Part shown: positions 20,553-29,909 of the stretch, one piece after another
Numbering within the stretch: position 1 is the stretch's first letter
Layout: each line of letters begins with the position of its first letter
DNA from: Ruminococcus sp.
GTDB taxonomy: Bacteria > Bacillota > Clostridia > Oscillospirales > Ruminococcaceae
Reading direction: 5' to 3'
Assembly: GCA_020861185.1 (NCBI GenBank)
Contig: JAJBSV010000008.1
Span: 62,001 to 126,000 of the forward strand
Length of the DNA: 64,000 bases
Made by a program: the position numbers and the translations under genes
The notes under the pieces: generated by a model
Database searches by the model: none
Told to the model about the DNA's origin: nothing
The model's input: only the letters and a program-made list of their open reading frames with translations

Positions 20553-21701
20553 ATGGCAGATCGTATTGTACTGAATTCCGTTTCCTACCACGGACACGGA
20601 GCAATCGAAAACATTTTGGGTGAGCTCAAGTCTCACGGTTGCACCAAGGCTTTGGTTTGCACCGACCCCGACCTTATCAAGTTCGGCGTTACCGGCAAGG
20701 TAACAGCTCTTCTTGATGCCGATGGCTTCCCTTATGAAGTCTACAGCGACATCAAAGCTAACCCGACCATCGAGAACGTTCAGCACGGCGTCAGCGTCTT
20801 CAACGCCTCCGGTGCAGACAGCATTATCGCTATCGGTGGTGGTTCTGCAATGGACACCTCCAAGGCTATCGGTATCATCGCCAACAACCCTGAGTTTGCC
20901 GACGTAAGAAGCCTCGAGGGCGTTGCTCCCACCAAGAATCACGCTGTATTCACTGTTGCTGTTCCCACAACCGCCGGAACCGCCGCAGAGGTTACCATCA
21001 ACTACGTTATCACCGATGTTGAGAAGAAGCGTAAGTTCGTCTGCGTCGACACCAACGATATCCCCGAGGTTGCCGTTGTCGATCCCGATATGATGTCCAC
21101 TATGCCCAAGAGCCTCACTGCCGCAACCGGTATGGATGCCCTCACTCACGCTATCGAAGGCTACATCACCAAGGCTCATTGCACCATCAGCGATATGTTC
21201 CACCTTGAAGCTATCAGACTCATCTCCGCAAACTTAAGAGGCGCTGTCGAGAACACTCCCGAGGGCAGGGAAGGCATGGCTCTAGGTCAGTACATCGCCG
21301 GCATGGGCTTCTCAAACGTAGGCTTGGGAGTTGTCCACAGCATGGCTCACGGTCTTTCTGCTCTTTACGACACACCGCACGGCGTTGCTTGCGCTATCAT
21401 CCTTCCGACCGGTCTTGAATACAATCTCCCCGTTGCCGGAAAGAGATATCGTGCTATCGGCAAGGCTATGTGCGTAGCCGGCATCGACGCCATGGACGAC
21501 GACGAAGCCGCTCTTGCCACCATCGCAGAGGTCAAGAAGCTCTCTCACGACGTTGGAATTCCCGAGAACCTCAAGGGCATCCTCAAGGAAGAGGACGTTC
21601 AGTTCCTCGCAGAGTCCGCTTATGCAGACGCCTGCCGTCCCGGCAACCCGAGAGACACCAGTGTCGAGGAAATCACCGAGCTTTATAAGAGCCTCATGTA
21701 A
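20553..21701 (+). CDS. fucO: Lactaldehyde reductase / 1,2-propanediol oxidoreductase FucO
   Basis: Iron-containing group III alcohol dehydrogenase of 382 residues that reduces lactaldehyde to 1,2-propanediol when fucose or rhamnose is fermented. IGGGSAMDTSKA is the NAD-binding loop. DALTHAIEGY and VHSMAHGLSALYDTPHGVA hold the Asp and His metal ligands. The stretch from TGMDALTHAIEGYITKA to LPTGLEYN is very close to Escherichia coli FucO. Codon choice looks strongly biased, suggesting high expression. The ATG at 20553 (11 bases after AAGGAG) is preferred over the in-frame GTG at 20541, which overlaps the ribosome site. No fucose or rhamnose genes lie beside it. Confidence 0.88.
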   Translation: MADRIVLNSVSYHGHGAIENILGELKSHGCTKALVCTDPDLIKFGVTGKVTALLDADGFPYEVYSDIKANPTIENVQHGVSVFNASGADSIIAIGGGSAMDTSKAIGIIANNPEFADVRSLEGVAPTKNHAVFTVAVPTTAGTAAEVTINYVITDVEKKRKFVCVDTNDIPEVAVVDPDMMSTMPKSLTAATGMDALTHAIEGYITKAHCTISDMFHLEAIRLISANLRGAVENTPEGREGMALGQYIAGMGFSNVGLGVVHSMAHGLSALYDTPHGVACAIILPTGLEYNLPVAGKRYRAIGKAMCVAGIDAMDDDEAALATIAEVKKLSHDVGIPENLKGILKEEDVQFLAESAYADACRPGNPRDTSVEEITELYKSLM

Positions 21702-21718
21702 TCCATTCGAGAATAACA

Positions 21719-21751
21719 AAACCGGCGGAGAAATCTTCGCCGGTTATTTTT
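21719..21751. terminator. Bidirectional terminator between fucO and the permease
   Basis: ACCGGCG (21721-21727) pairs with CGCCGGT (21738-21744), extendable by flanking A-T pairs, with T-rich tails on both strands. Confidence 0.8.
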
Positions 21752-21757
21752 ATGAGC

Positions 21758-24421
21758 TTAGCTTTCGGTATTCAGCATGTCCATAATGTGGAGCTTGTTG
21801 AGTCCGAGCTTTGATATGATGCAAATCAGGAATATCACAAGGAACAGCGCAAGCAGGACAAGCACAATTACCGGAGCGGTCAGTCCGTAAACGGCAAGCG
21901 TACCGAGAAGCGTTCCGATAACCGTTATAGGGCTCGTGCCCTCAGCTAACAAGGAAGCGTTGATTATCAGGTAGTACACTATGTAGCAAACAACCGACGC
22001 CACAACCGAAACAATCCCTCTTACAGCTGATTTCCGCATAATCTCCAAGTTTCTTTGCCTCTTCGACATTCCCAACGCCTGCAAGATTCCATAATGCCGT
22101 CGCTCACTTTCGGCTTCAAGCCGTAGAGTAGTCAGCAGAATCAACAGCACCACCGCCGCAATGCAGATTCCGCTCACAAGGAGCGTTATGACCGGCTGGA
22201 GATAAACCTGCGTGTTCGATGAAATATATTCCCGACGGTTGACCAATGAAAGGCTCGAGTTTTCTTTTGCTATGTTAGTTATTGCAGCATCTGTAGCATA
22301 GAAATTGGCGTTTGCGTCGGTATATATGTATGCATAGATGTATTCCATGCTATCGTCGTTAGCAAAATGGTATATTTTATTCTTTGGAGTCCAATAACTG
22401 CCATCAGGTAGCTGCTCTATAAGCTTTTCAACAAAAGCACGTGAGCATATGACGTTGGTACACCAGAAGTCATTAAGAGCATAATAATAACCTGAGTATG
22501 TGCCAGATGAGGAACCACGGCTGAAGTCATCCTCTAACTTTTGCAGACCATCGCCTGTGTTTACTTTTTCAAGCGAGCATAAGACAGCATCAGCACTGAT
22601 CAGACCTTCATCATCTGAATCTGTAGACAAGGGAACACCCTGTCCATTTGTATAGTTGATGGAAATCGTGACATTCGACCCGACTCCGATATAATCCAAC
22701 AGCCCAGTTTCGACTAAAGAGGAAGTGGAGAAAAGCTCTTTTCCATAGTTGTCTAAAAATGTTGAGTACCCTTCTTCATCGTGGTATTGAATTATAATGC
22801 TTTCGCCGTTGTCGAAAGCTTCAGTATCAACCTTTGAAAGGTCGGTATAATTTTCAAGCTCATCTGAATCCATTACGCAAATCTGAAGATAAATCGGATC
22901 AAAATCGTCAATGGTAACCATGGCTACAAGAGTTTCAATGCCTACAGCACTGCTGATGCCTTCAATGCTACTGATAGTTGAGAGAAGTTCATCGCTGACG
23001 GGAGTCTCGATGCTGTTGTTCTTTGAGGTTGAGGCCCAGAAATAGTAGGACCACTGTGACGACCAGCCGTTATAGTTATATAAGGGTCCAGCAAGGCTGA
23101 ACGACGTGAAGACAACCGACACACAGAGAAGTATCGACATGAGCATAACGAGAGCGTGACGGAATTTCAGGTAGAATTTCGACTTGCCTCTCTGCATGAC
23201 CATTCTTCCCGTAAGGGGAGTAGCCAAAGCTATCTGGAAGGTTATCATTCTTATTATGAGAACGCCTGCAATCCACAGACCCGCTGAAATGAGGAGATAG
23301 TTCCAAGGGATATTTATAATTATCGAAGTCGAGCCGGTATAGGTGCTGATTCTAAGGAGTCCCCACAGTCCAAGGCTCCCGAGTGCGGCTCCCAGAATCA
23401 TTGCAGGTATGCACAAAATCATCGTTTCAACGAATATAAGTAGCCTCAGTTGTCCTTTTGAGCCACCAAGGCTTCGCATCCTGACAATTCTCTTGACCTC
23501 AGTCTGCATCTGCAGAACATAGATGATGACAACCGCCAGCAGAGTTACAGCCAATATAAGCCAGACATAGAACGTATTGACCTCGGCGTTTTCTTCGTCA
23601 AGTTCAACTGCTGTGTTGACTGAAAGCTTGCGAGTCCGCATCGATGAGTGGTTGGATGCGAGATAAGAGCTTACCTTGCTCTGGACGTTTTTCTCCATTC
23701 CTTCCTTGACGGAGAAGAAGGCTGTAACCTCGGCTGGAATCTCAAGAGTTTCCCTGAACGCTTCATACACGTTCGAAGTCGCTTCGTCCCAGAGCTCATT
23801 GATGCAATCCTCGGTGACGATAGCGCTGTTCAGCGTACCGCTAACGTTCCAGATGCTCGTGTACGAGCTGATGATTCCGACAAGTGTGAACTCTTTCACC
23901 ACCTCATACTCGTGTTCGTCCACAGTGAAGGTGACAACGAGCTCGACCTTCTGACCAAGACTCGAACCAAGTCCGAGATTTGAAAGCACAGATGATTCAA
24001 CTGCGATTTCATCGCTTTTCTTCGGCATTCTACCGCTTGACATCTGGATTCCCATGTCGATAAGAGCTTCATCGACAGTGCCGATATCTAAGGAATCAGT
24101 GCCCTTGATTCCAAAATACAAGTAGTTCTCGTCACACTCCGAAACGATGCCGTAGTTCACACTTACACCAATATCGTCAAGCCAATCGTTCGACTCAAGA
24201 TACTCCCTGTCTGCGGCTTCATCCTCGGAAATAAAGGAAGCATACCATGTTCCGAAGGTGTCGGAGTAGAGCTGTGAGTTGGTCGAAGAAATACTGCTCG
24301 AATAGCTCAGAAGCATGATAGCAAACGCGAAGGAGATCAGCAGAACGAAGAAAATCAGAAGAGACTGTCTTTTTCTTCGTCGCATTCCTTGAATTGCAAG
24401 TGAAAAGATGTTTTTAATCAT
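21758..24421 (-). CDS. FtsX-family ABC transporter permease, orphan
   Basis: An 887-residue membrane protein with two FtsX-type halves. There is one helix at about 20-45, a large outer domain (about 45-280), three helices (about 285-385), one helix at about 420-445, a second outer domain, and three C-terminal helices (about 755-880). The GILQALGMSKRQ segment near the end is the typical FtsX cytoplasmic loop. Such permeases normally pair with a MacB/LolD-type ATPase, but none lies next to it. Start is 24421 (GAGGT, then seven bases, ATG); longer starts overlap the promoter. Substrate unknown. Confidence 0.85.
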   Translation of the reverse strand: MIKNIFSLAIQGMRRRKRQSLLIFFVLLISFAFAIMLLSYSSSISSTNSQLYSDTFGTWYASFISEDEAADREYLESNDWLDDIGVSVNYGIVSECDENYLYFGIKGTDSLDIGTVDEALIDMGIQMSSGRMPKKSDEIAVESSVLSNLGLGSSLGQKVELVVTFTVDEHEYEVVKEFTLVGIISSYTSIWNVSGTLNSAIVTEDCINELWDEATSNVYEAFRETLEIPAEVTAFFSVKEGMEKNVQSKVSSYLASNHSSMRTRKLSVNTAVELDEENAEVNTFYVWLILAVTLLAVVIIYVLQMQTEVKRIVRMRSLGGSKGQLRLLIFVETMILCIPAMILGAALGSLGLWGLLRISTYTGSTSIIINIPWNYLLISAGLWIAGVLIIRMITFQIALATPLTGRMVMQRGKSKFYLKFRHALVMLMSILLCVSVVFTSFSLAGPLYNYNGWSSQWSYYFWASTSKNNSIETPVSDELLSTISSIEGISSAVGIETLVAMVTIDDFDPIYLQICVMDSDELENYTDLSKVDTEAFDNGESIIIQYHDEEGYSTFLDNYGKELFSTSSLVETGLLDYIGVGSNVTISINYTNGQGVPLSTDSDDEGLISADAVLCSLEKVNTGDGLQKLEDDFSRGSSSGTYSGYYYALNDFWCTNVICSRAFVEKLIEQLPDGSYWTPKNKIYHFANDDSMEYIYAYIYTDANANFYATDAAITNIAKENSSLSLVNRREYISSNTQVYLQPVITLLVSGICIAAVVLLILLTTLRLEAESERRHYGILQALGMSKRQRNLEIMRKSAVRGIVSVVASVVCYIVYYLIINASLLAEGTSPITVIGTLLGTLAVYGLTAPVIVLVLLALFLVIFLICIISKLGLNKLHIMDMLNTES

Positions 24422-24458
24422 AATTTTTACCTCGCCGTTATTTTTCTTTTCAATTATC

Positions 24459-24487
24459 ATAATACCACATTTTGCAAGTAATTGCAA
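24459..24487 (-). promoter_or_regulatory. Sigma-A promoter for the FtsX permease
   Basis: On the minus strand TTGCAA (24482-24487) and TATTAT (24459-24464) are 17 bp apart, 38 bp before the chosen start. Confidence 0.7.
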
Positions 24488-24529
24488 GGACTATTTCAAT
24501 ATATCGAGAAATTTTTATCGTCAATAGAC

Positions 24530-24561
24530 AAAAATCTCCCCGAGAACCGTGCTTCGGGGAG
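24530..24561 (-). terminator. Terminator after the minus-strand membrane protein
   Basis: On the minus strand CTCCCCGA pairs with TCGGGGAG (24536-24543 with 24554-24561), followed by ATTTTTG. Confidence 0.8.
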
Positions 24562-24573
24562 TCTTTATCTGTT

Positions 24574-25434
24574 TTAATCCACATTCAGGAACGTGAGATA
24601 ATTTTTACTGGTCGGGATGTTGATGGTCGAGGTTTTCCACTCGACGTTTTCTCCGAATCGATAGCGTAGCTTATAGGAAGTGGCTGTCGTTTCGCCGGAT
24701 TCGTCATAGTCCTCGTTCACAACCCATTCGATGTCCGGAGTGACGCCTCGGGTGGAGTATTTCGCAATTCTTATGGAATAGCCTTCTTCGACAAGAGTGA
24801 AGAAGCGGTAATTGATGTCCATGTCGTTCGGCTCTACGACGATAATAACCTTGCCTCGGTCGTTGTCCTGAACGTCGATGATGTAGTAGCGGTATTTGCC
24901 GTCGGGGGAGACGCTGTTCGCATTGAGCTCGGCGATTTTGCCCATGTCGTATTCTTCGGTGACGGCTGTGTCGGTAACGCTCGAGTCAAGAATCGTCTCA
25001 ACCGCGGAGCCGCCGAACAAGGTGCTGATGATATAGAATACAATAATGCCGACTATAAACAGAATCAGATAGAACGAGCCCCAGATGATTTTTGGCGTGT
25101 CTCCGGCACCACAGATGAAGAACATTAGTACTCCTACAACAAACGGTGGGATAAACAGTGCCGGCGCAGAGCTGAACAGAACCAATACAAAGACCGGAAT
25201 AAGCAGTAGCAGGGAAACAATCCTCGTGAAGAACTGATTTCTCGTCATCATCATGAGTATAAAGAAGATGACGTTCAATGCGATATAGACGACATAGAAA
25301 GTTGTCTCGTTCTTTAGCTCTATTGTGTAGAGGAACGTCCACATTGCTAATACACTTATGAGAAAAAGATACAGAAGGTTAAAGCAGGAAATACCGAACC
25401 GAACGTATTTATTTGAGATTGTGAGTTTGTCCAA
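24574..25434 (-). CDS. Membrane protein of unknown function
   Basis: I do not recognise the family. From the chosen TTG start the protein has 286 residues. Five or so membrane helices lie in the first half: FNLLYLFLISVLAMWTFLY, FYVVYIALNVIFFILMM, a VSLLLLIPVFVLVLF region, IPPFVVGVLMFFICG and WGSFYLILFIVGIIVFYIIS. A soluble C-terminal half of about 120 residues follows, with beta-rich repeats such as YRYYIIDVQDND. The TTG at 25434 is preceded by AAGGAG at a 10-base distance. A sigma-A promoter at 25466-25494 makes the longer ATG start (25494) impossible as an mRNA position. It lies between lepA and the FtsX permease, with its own terminator. Confidence 0.6.
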   Translation of the reverse strand: MDKLTISNKYVRFGISCFNLLYLFLISVLAMWTFLYTIELKNETTFYVVYIALNVIFFILMMMTRNQFFTRIVSLLLLIPVFVLVLFSSAPALFIPPFVVGVLMFFICGAGDTPKIIWGSFYLILFIVGIIVFYIISTLFGGSAVETILDSSVTDTAVTEEYDMGKIAELNANSVSPDGKYRYYIIDVQDNDRGKVIIVVEPNDMDINYRFFTLVEEGYSIRIAKYSTRGVTPDIEWVVNEDYDESGETTATSYKLRYRFGENVEWKTSTINIPTSKNYLTFLNVD

Positions 25435-25465
25435 GCTGTCATCGCTCCTTTCAGAACTTAAATAG

Positions 25466-25494
25466 ATTATACCTGACAGCGTGCAAAAAAGCAA
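25466..25494 (-). promoter_or_regulatory. Sigma-A promoter for the membrane protein
   Basis: On the minus strand TTGCTT (25489-25494) and a perfect TATAAT (25466-25471) are 17 bp apart. Its position sets the start codon of the downstream gene. Confidence 0.72.
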
Positions 25495-25535
25495 GTCTGC
25501 GGTGATATTTGTATTTGAATTGTAATCTGTGGAGA

Positions 25536-27350
25536 TTAATCTGAGTCAAGCTTAAGAACGCTCATGAACGCCTCCTGCGGAATCTCAACGGAGCCAACCT
25601 GTCTCATCCGCTTCTTGCCTTCCTTCTGCTTTTCGAGGAGCTTCTTCTTTCTCGTTATATCGCCGCCGTAGCACTTCGCCAGAACATCCTTGCGATATGC
25701 CTTGACGGTTTCACGGGCGATAATCTTTCCGCCGATAGCCGCCTGAATCGGAATCTCGAAGAGCTGACGTGGGATGTTGTCCCGAAGCTTTTCGCAAAGT
25801 CTTCTTGCTCTCGGGTAAGCTCTGTCCTGATGGACAATAAACGAAAGAGCATCGACAATGTCGCCGTTCAGAAGCAAATCGAGCTTTACGAGCTTGCTCT
25901 CCTGATATCCGATAGGCTCGTAGTCATAAGAAGCATAGCCTCTGGTTCTCGATTTAAGCGTGTCGAAGAAGTCATAAATAACTTCGTTCAGCGGCAACAC
26001 ATAGTGAATATCGACTCTTGTGTCGTCGATATACTTCATATCCTTGAAGGTGCCCCTGCGCTCCTGACAGAGCTCCATTATGTTTCCGACATATTCGCTC
26101 GGTGAGAAGATATGAGCACTGATAATCGGCTCCTCGGCAAGCTTGATTAAAGACGGGTCAGGGTAGTCTGTCGGGTTGTCAATATATTTGACTTCGCCGT
26201 TCATCATGGTGACTCTATAAATAACCGACGGAGCGGTCGTGATGAGGTCGAGATTATATTCTCTTTCAAGCCTTTCCTGAATTATGTCCATGTGGAGAAG
26301 TCCCAGGAAGCCGCATCGGAAGCCGAAGCCCAAGGCTACCGATGTCTCCGGCTCAAACGTAAGCGAAGCGTCGTTAAGCTGGAGCTTTTCAAGAGCGTCT
26401 CTCAGATCTCCGTATTTTGAGCCGTCTGCGGGATATATTCCGGAGAATACCATCGACTGAACGTTTCTGTATCCTGGAAGAGGTTTATCACAAGGGTTGG
26501 CGGCGTTGGTGACAGTATCGCCGACCTTTGTATCTCTGATACTCTTTATAGATGCCGCAATATATCCTACTTCTCCGGCTTTAAGGCATCCGGAAGGAAT
26601 GAGCTCTGTTGCACCCATATATCCGATTTCAACCGTCTGGAATTCGGAACCTGTTGCCATCAGACGGATTGTGTCGCCGACCTTAATTGTGCCCTCTTTG
26701 ACGCGAACATAAATAATAACGCCTTTGTATGAATCGTAATAGCTGTCAAATATAAGGCATTGAAGCGGGGCATCAGGGTCGCCCTTCGGGGCAGGGAAGT
26801 CGGTGATGGCTCTTTCGAGAACCTCACGGATATTGATGCCTAATTTTGCGGAAATTCTCGGGGCATCCTCTGCAGGAAGCCCTATCACGTTTTCTATCTC
26901 AGCAATAGCTCCCTCGGGGTTTGCACTCGGCAGATCAATCTTGTTTATGACCGGCAGGATTTCGAGGTCGTGCTCAAGTGCCAGATAGGTATTCGCAAGC
27001 GTCTGTGCCTCAATTCCCTGAGAAGCGTCGACAACGAGAATTGTGCCTTCGCAAGCCGCAAGTGAGCGTGAAACCTCATAGTTAAAGTCGACGTGACCGG
27101 GCGTATCTATAAGATTGAATACATAGGTCTTGCCGTTGTCAGCTTTATAGTTCAGCCGAACAGCCCGAGCCTTTATCGTGATGCCTCTTTCACGCTCTAT
27201 ATCCATATTGTCAAGAAGCTGGTCTGACATATCTCTTAATGCGACAGTTTCCGTCAATTCAAGAATTCTGTCTGCAAGAGTAGATTTTCCGTGGTCTATG
27301 TGTGCGATAATGCAAAAATTTCTTATGTTTTCCTGTTCAATGCTGTCCAT
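25536..27350 (-). CDS. lepA: Elongation factor 4 (LepA)
   Basis: Ribosome-associated translational GTPase of 604 residues, the usual length. The motifs are [13 protein letters not shown] (G1, about 14-26), the switch segment [17 protein letters not shown] (G3), NKIDLPSA (G4) and SAKLGI (G5). Domains II, III and V follow, and the LepA-specific C-terminal domain ends in [33 protein letters not shown]. The ATG at 27350 sits at a good distance from AAAGGTG. The longer start at 27380 has no clear site. Confidence 0.96.
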   Translation of the reverse strand: MDSIEQENIRNFCIIAHIDHGKSTLADRILELTETVALRDMSDQLLDNMDIERERGITIKARAVRLNYKADNGKTYVFNLIDTPGHVDFNYEVSRSLAACEGTILVVDASQGIEAQTLANTYLALEHDLEILPVINKIDLPSANPEGAIAEIENVIGLPAEDAPRISAKLGINIREVLERAITDFPAPKGDPDAPLQCLIFDSYYDSYKGVIIYVRVKEGTIKVGDTIRLMATGSEFQTVEIGYMGATELIPSGCLKAGEVGYIAASIKSIRDTKVGDTVTNAANPCDKPLPGYRNVQSMVFSGIYPADGSKYGDLRDALEKLQLNDASLTFEPETSVALGFGFRCGFLGLLHMDIIQERLEREYNLDLITTAPSVIYRVTMMNGEVKYIDNPTDYPDPSLIKLAEEPIISAHIFSPSEYVGNIMELCQERRGTFKDMKYIDDTRVDIHYVLPLNEVIYDFFDTLKSRTRGYASYDYEPIGYQESKLVKLDLLLNGDIVDALSFIVHQDRAYPRARRLCEKLRDNIPRQLFEIPIQAAIGGKIIARETVKAYRKDVLAKCYGGDITRKKKLLEKQKEGKKRMRQVGSVEIPQEAFMSVLKLDSD

Positions 27351-27395
27351 TGCCGCCCACACCTTTCTTTCTGTAATCATTATTCATAGACATCT

Positions 27396-27424
27396 ATTAT
27401 AGCATATTTTGCCCTTCATGTAAA
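27396..27424 (-). promoter_or_regulatory. Sigma-A promoter for lepA
   Basis: On the minus strand TTTACA (27419-27424) and TATAAT (27396-27401) are 17 bp apart, with an extended TGC before the -10. Confidence 0.78.
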
Positions 27425-27535
27425 CCTTGGAATCGCTAAATTTTTCACAGTAGCGGGAATTGATGAAAGCCTGAACACAAATGCCGGTTTCATTTTGCAT
27501 ATTCGGTGAAATCGAAATGAAAGTTTATCAATTCG

Positions 27536-27564
27536 TTTGCATTCTCAAAAAAACGTGTTATACT
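27536..27564 (+). promoter_or_regulatory. Sigma-A promoter for the zinc-ribbon membrane protein
   Basis: TTTGCA (27536-27541) and TATACT (27559-27564) are 17 bp apart, 33 bp before the gene. Confidence 0.65.
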
Positions 27565-27597
27565 TAAATTAGTACGAATGTAGAAAGGAGAGAGCCA

Positions 27598-28647
27598 ATG
27601 CCAATTTATGTAGGTCAGCCCTGCTCGTCATGCGGCAGGATATTAACCAAAACCGACGATATCGTCGTATGTCCGGAATGCGGTTCTCCGTACCATAGAG
27701 ATTGCTATATAAGTGAAGGAAAGTGCACCAATCAAAAGCTCCACGAAACAGGTGAGAGCTGGCAACCGACAATAAAGCAGGAAGAAAAGAAGCCCGAAAA
27801 GCTCATCTGCCCCAACTGCGGTGCCGAGAATTCTCCGGATGCGGCTTTTTGCTGTAACTGTGGCTCTCCTGTAAACATGGAGAAGGCTTCGGGCGGCTAT
27901 CAGAGAACTAATACCGGATACAATCAGAATCCGTATGGTAACAGCGGCTACCGTAATGGAAATTATCAGAATCAAAATCAGAACGGCAACTATCAGAACC
28001 AGAACCAAAACGGCTACGGTCGTCCATACGGAAACCCATATATGGGTGGCATGGGCAGGGGATTTTCATTCTTCGGAAATGGTGCATACAGCGCCGATTA
28101 TCTCATAGGAGACCACACTGTTGCTGAGTATTCCGACTATGTTGGCTCCAACAGTCCTTACTTCATTCCAAAGTTTGTAAGATTCGAAAGCGGCAGAAAG
28201 TGGTCATTCAACTTCTCGGCGTTCTTCTTCCCGCACATCTATCTGTTCTATCGGAAGATGATTCGTGAGGGAATAGTTGTCCTTCTTCTGACAGCTTTGC
28301 TGTCAATCCCGACTCTTATCTATTACCTTTATGCTTATGGAATTATCGGAGAAGAAATTGTAAGCACATCATCATTTGCAGTGATTTATAACGCTTGTTC
28401 GATACTGTCTTATGTTCTGAGTCTTGGTGTCGGACTTTTCGCTAATTATATCTACTACAGAAAAGCAAAGAACGGCCTTGACACAATCAAGAATGACATC
28501 GTTGAGTATAACTCTCAGCGTCAGGCTCTCTTGACAAAAGGCGGAACTTCTATGGCTTATGCGATAGGCTCGGTAGTTGCACTGACGGTTATATTCTTAG
28601 CGGTCATGATGATAGTTATGGGAATGGGCACAGGAACATCCTCATAG
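27598..28647 (+). CDS. RING-like/zinc-ribbon DUF2628 membrane protein
   Basis: A 349-residue protein with three parts. First is an N-terminal RING-finger-like zinc domain (CSSCGRILTKTDDIVVCPEC through HRDCYISEGKC, about 9-42). Second is a classical zinc ribbon (CPNCGAENSPDAAFCCNCG, about 66-84) followed by a Gln/Asn/Gly/Tyr-rich linker (about 99-160) with near-identical NYQNQNQNG repeats. Third is a DUF2628-type part with three membrane helices (about 220-245, 260-285 and 320-345). The function is unknown. The linker suggests a flexible tether or assembly region on the cytoplasmic face. It is a single-gene unit with its own promoter and an AGAAAGGAGAG ribosome site. Confidence 0.72.
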   Translation: MPIYVGQPCSSCGRILTKTDDIVVCPECGSPYHRDCYISEGKCTNQKLHETGESWQPTIKQEEKKPEKLICPNCGAENSPDAAFCCNCGSPVNMEKASGGYQRTNTGYNQNPYGNSGYRNGNYQNQNQNGNYQNQNQNGYGRPYGNPYMGGMGRGFSFFGNGAYSADYLIGDHTVAEYSDYVGSNSPYFIPKFVRFESGRKWSFNFSAFFFPHIYLFYRKMIREGIVVLLLTALLSIPTLIYYLYAYGIIGEEIVSTSSFAVIYNACSILSYVLSLGVGLFANYIYYRKAKNGLDTIKNDIVEYNSQRQALLTKGGTSMAYAIGSVVALTVIFLAVMMIVMGMGTGTSS

Positions 28648-28683
28648 CCTGAAAAAATACTTCGGATTTGCTCAAAGTTTTGC

Positions 28684-28712
28684 TTGACAAATCCGATTTA
28701 TTTTGATATACT
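28684..28712 (+). promoter_or_regulatory. Sigma-A promoter for the rpsF operon
   Basis: TTGACA (28684-28689) and TATACT (28707-28712) are 17 bp apart. An 8-bp inverted repeat (CGGATTTG at 28663-28670, CAAATCCG at 28688-28695) overlaps the -35. It may be the weak terminator of the preceding gene or an operator. Confidence 0.8.
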
Positions 28713-28728
28713 ATCCTAGTTATCCTTG

Positions 28729-28750
28729 TCCGTCGTGAGTGGCGGGCGGA
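28729..28750 (+). promoter_or_regulatory. Candidate S6:S18 autoregulatory leader hairpin
   Basis: In the 5' leader of rpsF a 6-bp stem (TCCGTC at 28729-28734 with GGCGGA at 28745-28750) closes a 10-base loop containing GTGAGTGG. Many bacteria regulate rpsF through binding of the S6:S18 complex to a leader hairpin with a CCG element. The operon here encodes both proteins. The assignment rests on position and the CCG stem only. Confidence 0.4.
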
Positions 28751-28770
28751 ATTCAGAAGGAGGTGCAATT

Positions 28771-29067
28771 ATGGCAAAATTATCTGAGAACTACGAAGCT
28801 ATGGTGGTTTTCTCAACCAAAGCGGGCGACGAGGTAGTAGCTGAGCTTGTCGCTAAATTCAAGGACATGATCGAAGCAAACGGAACTCTTGCCGAAGTTG
28901 ACGAATGGGGAAAGCGCAAGCTTGCCTATGCCATCAACTACGAGACTGAGGGCTACTACGTTGTCTACACTTTCGAGTCCAAGCCTGATTTCCCGGCTGA
29001 GTTTGACCGTGTCCTCAACATTACCGACGGCGTACTTCGTTCCTTAGTCATTGCTAAGAACAGCTGA
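28771..29067 (+). CDS. rpsF: 30S ribosomal protein S6
   Basis: Small-subunit protein of 98 residues with the S6 signatures NYEAMVVFST at the start and VDEWGKRKLAYAINYETEGYYVVYTFE in the middle. It pairs with S18 on the platform of the 30S subunit. The start is the ATG behind AGGAGG. First gene of the conserved rpsF-ssb-rpsR operon. Confidence 0.97.
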   Translation: MAKLSENYEAMVVFSTKAGDEVVAELVAKFKDMIEANGTLAEVDEWGKRKLAYAINYETEGYYVVYTFESKPDFPAEFDRVLNITDGVLRSLVIAKNS

Positions 29068-29081
29068 TTGGAGGAATAGTA

Positions 29082-29555
29082 ATGCTTAACAGAGTAATAT
29101 TGATGGGCAGAATAACCCGTGACCTTGAAATCAAGCAGTCTGCAAGCGGAACTTCGATTCTTAACTTCACCGTTGCTGTCGACAGGAACTATGTCAGACA
29201 GGGTGAAGAGCGTCAGTCTGATTTCATCAGTTGTGTTGCGTTCAATCAGCGTGCCGAATTTATCAACAAATATTTCGGCAAGGGCAGAATGATTGCCATC
29301 GAGGGAAGTCTTCAATCAAGAACCTATGATGACAAGAACGGAACCAAGCACTATGTCACTGAGGTTATAGTTGACAACGCATCGTTCACCGGCGAGAAAG
29401 CGTCTGATAACGGCGGTTCGTCCTCGTATCAGTCCAACTATCGCCAACCTACACAGCAACAACCCGCTTATAATGAGCCGTCTTCGAATCCCATCGCTAT
29501 CGGAAATATGGACGATTTCGAAGAGATTCTGAGCGACGACGGCGTTCCGTTCTGA
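29082..29555 (+). CDS. ssb: Single-stranded DNA-binding protein
   Basis: A 157-residue SSB. The OB-fold covers about residues 1-105 (MLNRVILMGRITRDLEIK, FISCVAFNQRAEFINKYFGKG, IEGSLQSRTYDDKNG). A Ser/Tyr/Gln/Pro-rich linker leads to the acidic tip DDGVPF, the protein-interaction tail. It lies between rpsF and rpsR, the usual location of the main replicative SSB in Firmicutes. Confidence 0.97.
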   Translation: MLNRVILMGRITRDLEIKQSASGTSILNFTVAVDRNYVRQGEERQSDFISCVAFNQRAEFINKYFGKGRMIAIEGSLQSRTYDDKNGTKHYVTEVIVDNASFTGEKASDNGGSSSYQSNYRQPTQQQPAYNEPSSNPIAIGNMDDFEEILSDDGVPF

Positions 29556-29595
29556 TAATTCAGAACGCGATAATCTTTGAAAGGAGAATTTCACC

Positions 29596-29841
29596 ATGGA
29601 AAGAAATACTGTCGGTGCAAGACCGACAAAGAGACCCAGAAAAAAGGTTTGCATGTTCTGTGCTGACAGAGCAGAGACCATTGATTACAAAGACACTGCA
29701 AAGCTTCGTAAGTGCCTTACCGAGCGTTCCAAGATATTGCCCAGACGTGTAACTGGAACCTGTGCATATCATCAGCGCGAACTCACCAAGGCCGTCAAGA
29801 GAGCAAGATACGTTGCACTACTGCCTTATTCTTCCGACTGA
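29596..29841 (+). CDS. rpsR: 30S ribosomal protein S18
   Basis: An 81-residue S18 with the [28 protein letters not shown] core and [22 protein letters not shown] end. The cysteines of KVCMFC together with Cys and His of TGTCAYH suggest the zinc-binding form. It closes the rpsF operon and is followed by a strong terminator. Confidence 0.97.
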   Translation: MERNTVGARPTKRPRKKVCMFCADRAETIDYKDTAKLRKCLTERSKILPRRVTGTCAYHQRELTKAVKRARYVALLPYSSD

Positions 29842-29862
29842 TAGAACAGTTCAAGTAATATC

Positions 29863-29895
29863 AAAAGCCGAAGGTTTAATCCTTCGGCTTTTTTC
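29863..29895. terminator. Bidirectional terminator after rpsR
   Basis: A perfect 12-bp stem AAAAGCCGAAGG/CCTTCGGCTTTT (29863-29874 with 29881-29892) has a 6-base loop and A/T-rich flanks. It serves the convergent rpsR and M42 peptidase genes. Confidence 0.9.
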
Positions 29896-29909
29896 GTGTT
29901 TATCGGTTT

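Noticed and set aside
25435..25494. A longer ATG start for the minus-strand membrane protein
   Set aside because: It overlaps the TTGCTT-17-TATAAT promoter, so it would be upstream of the transcript start.
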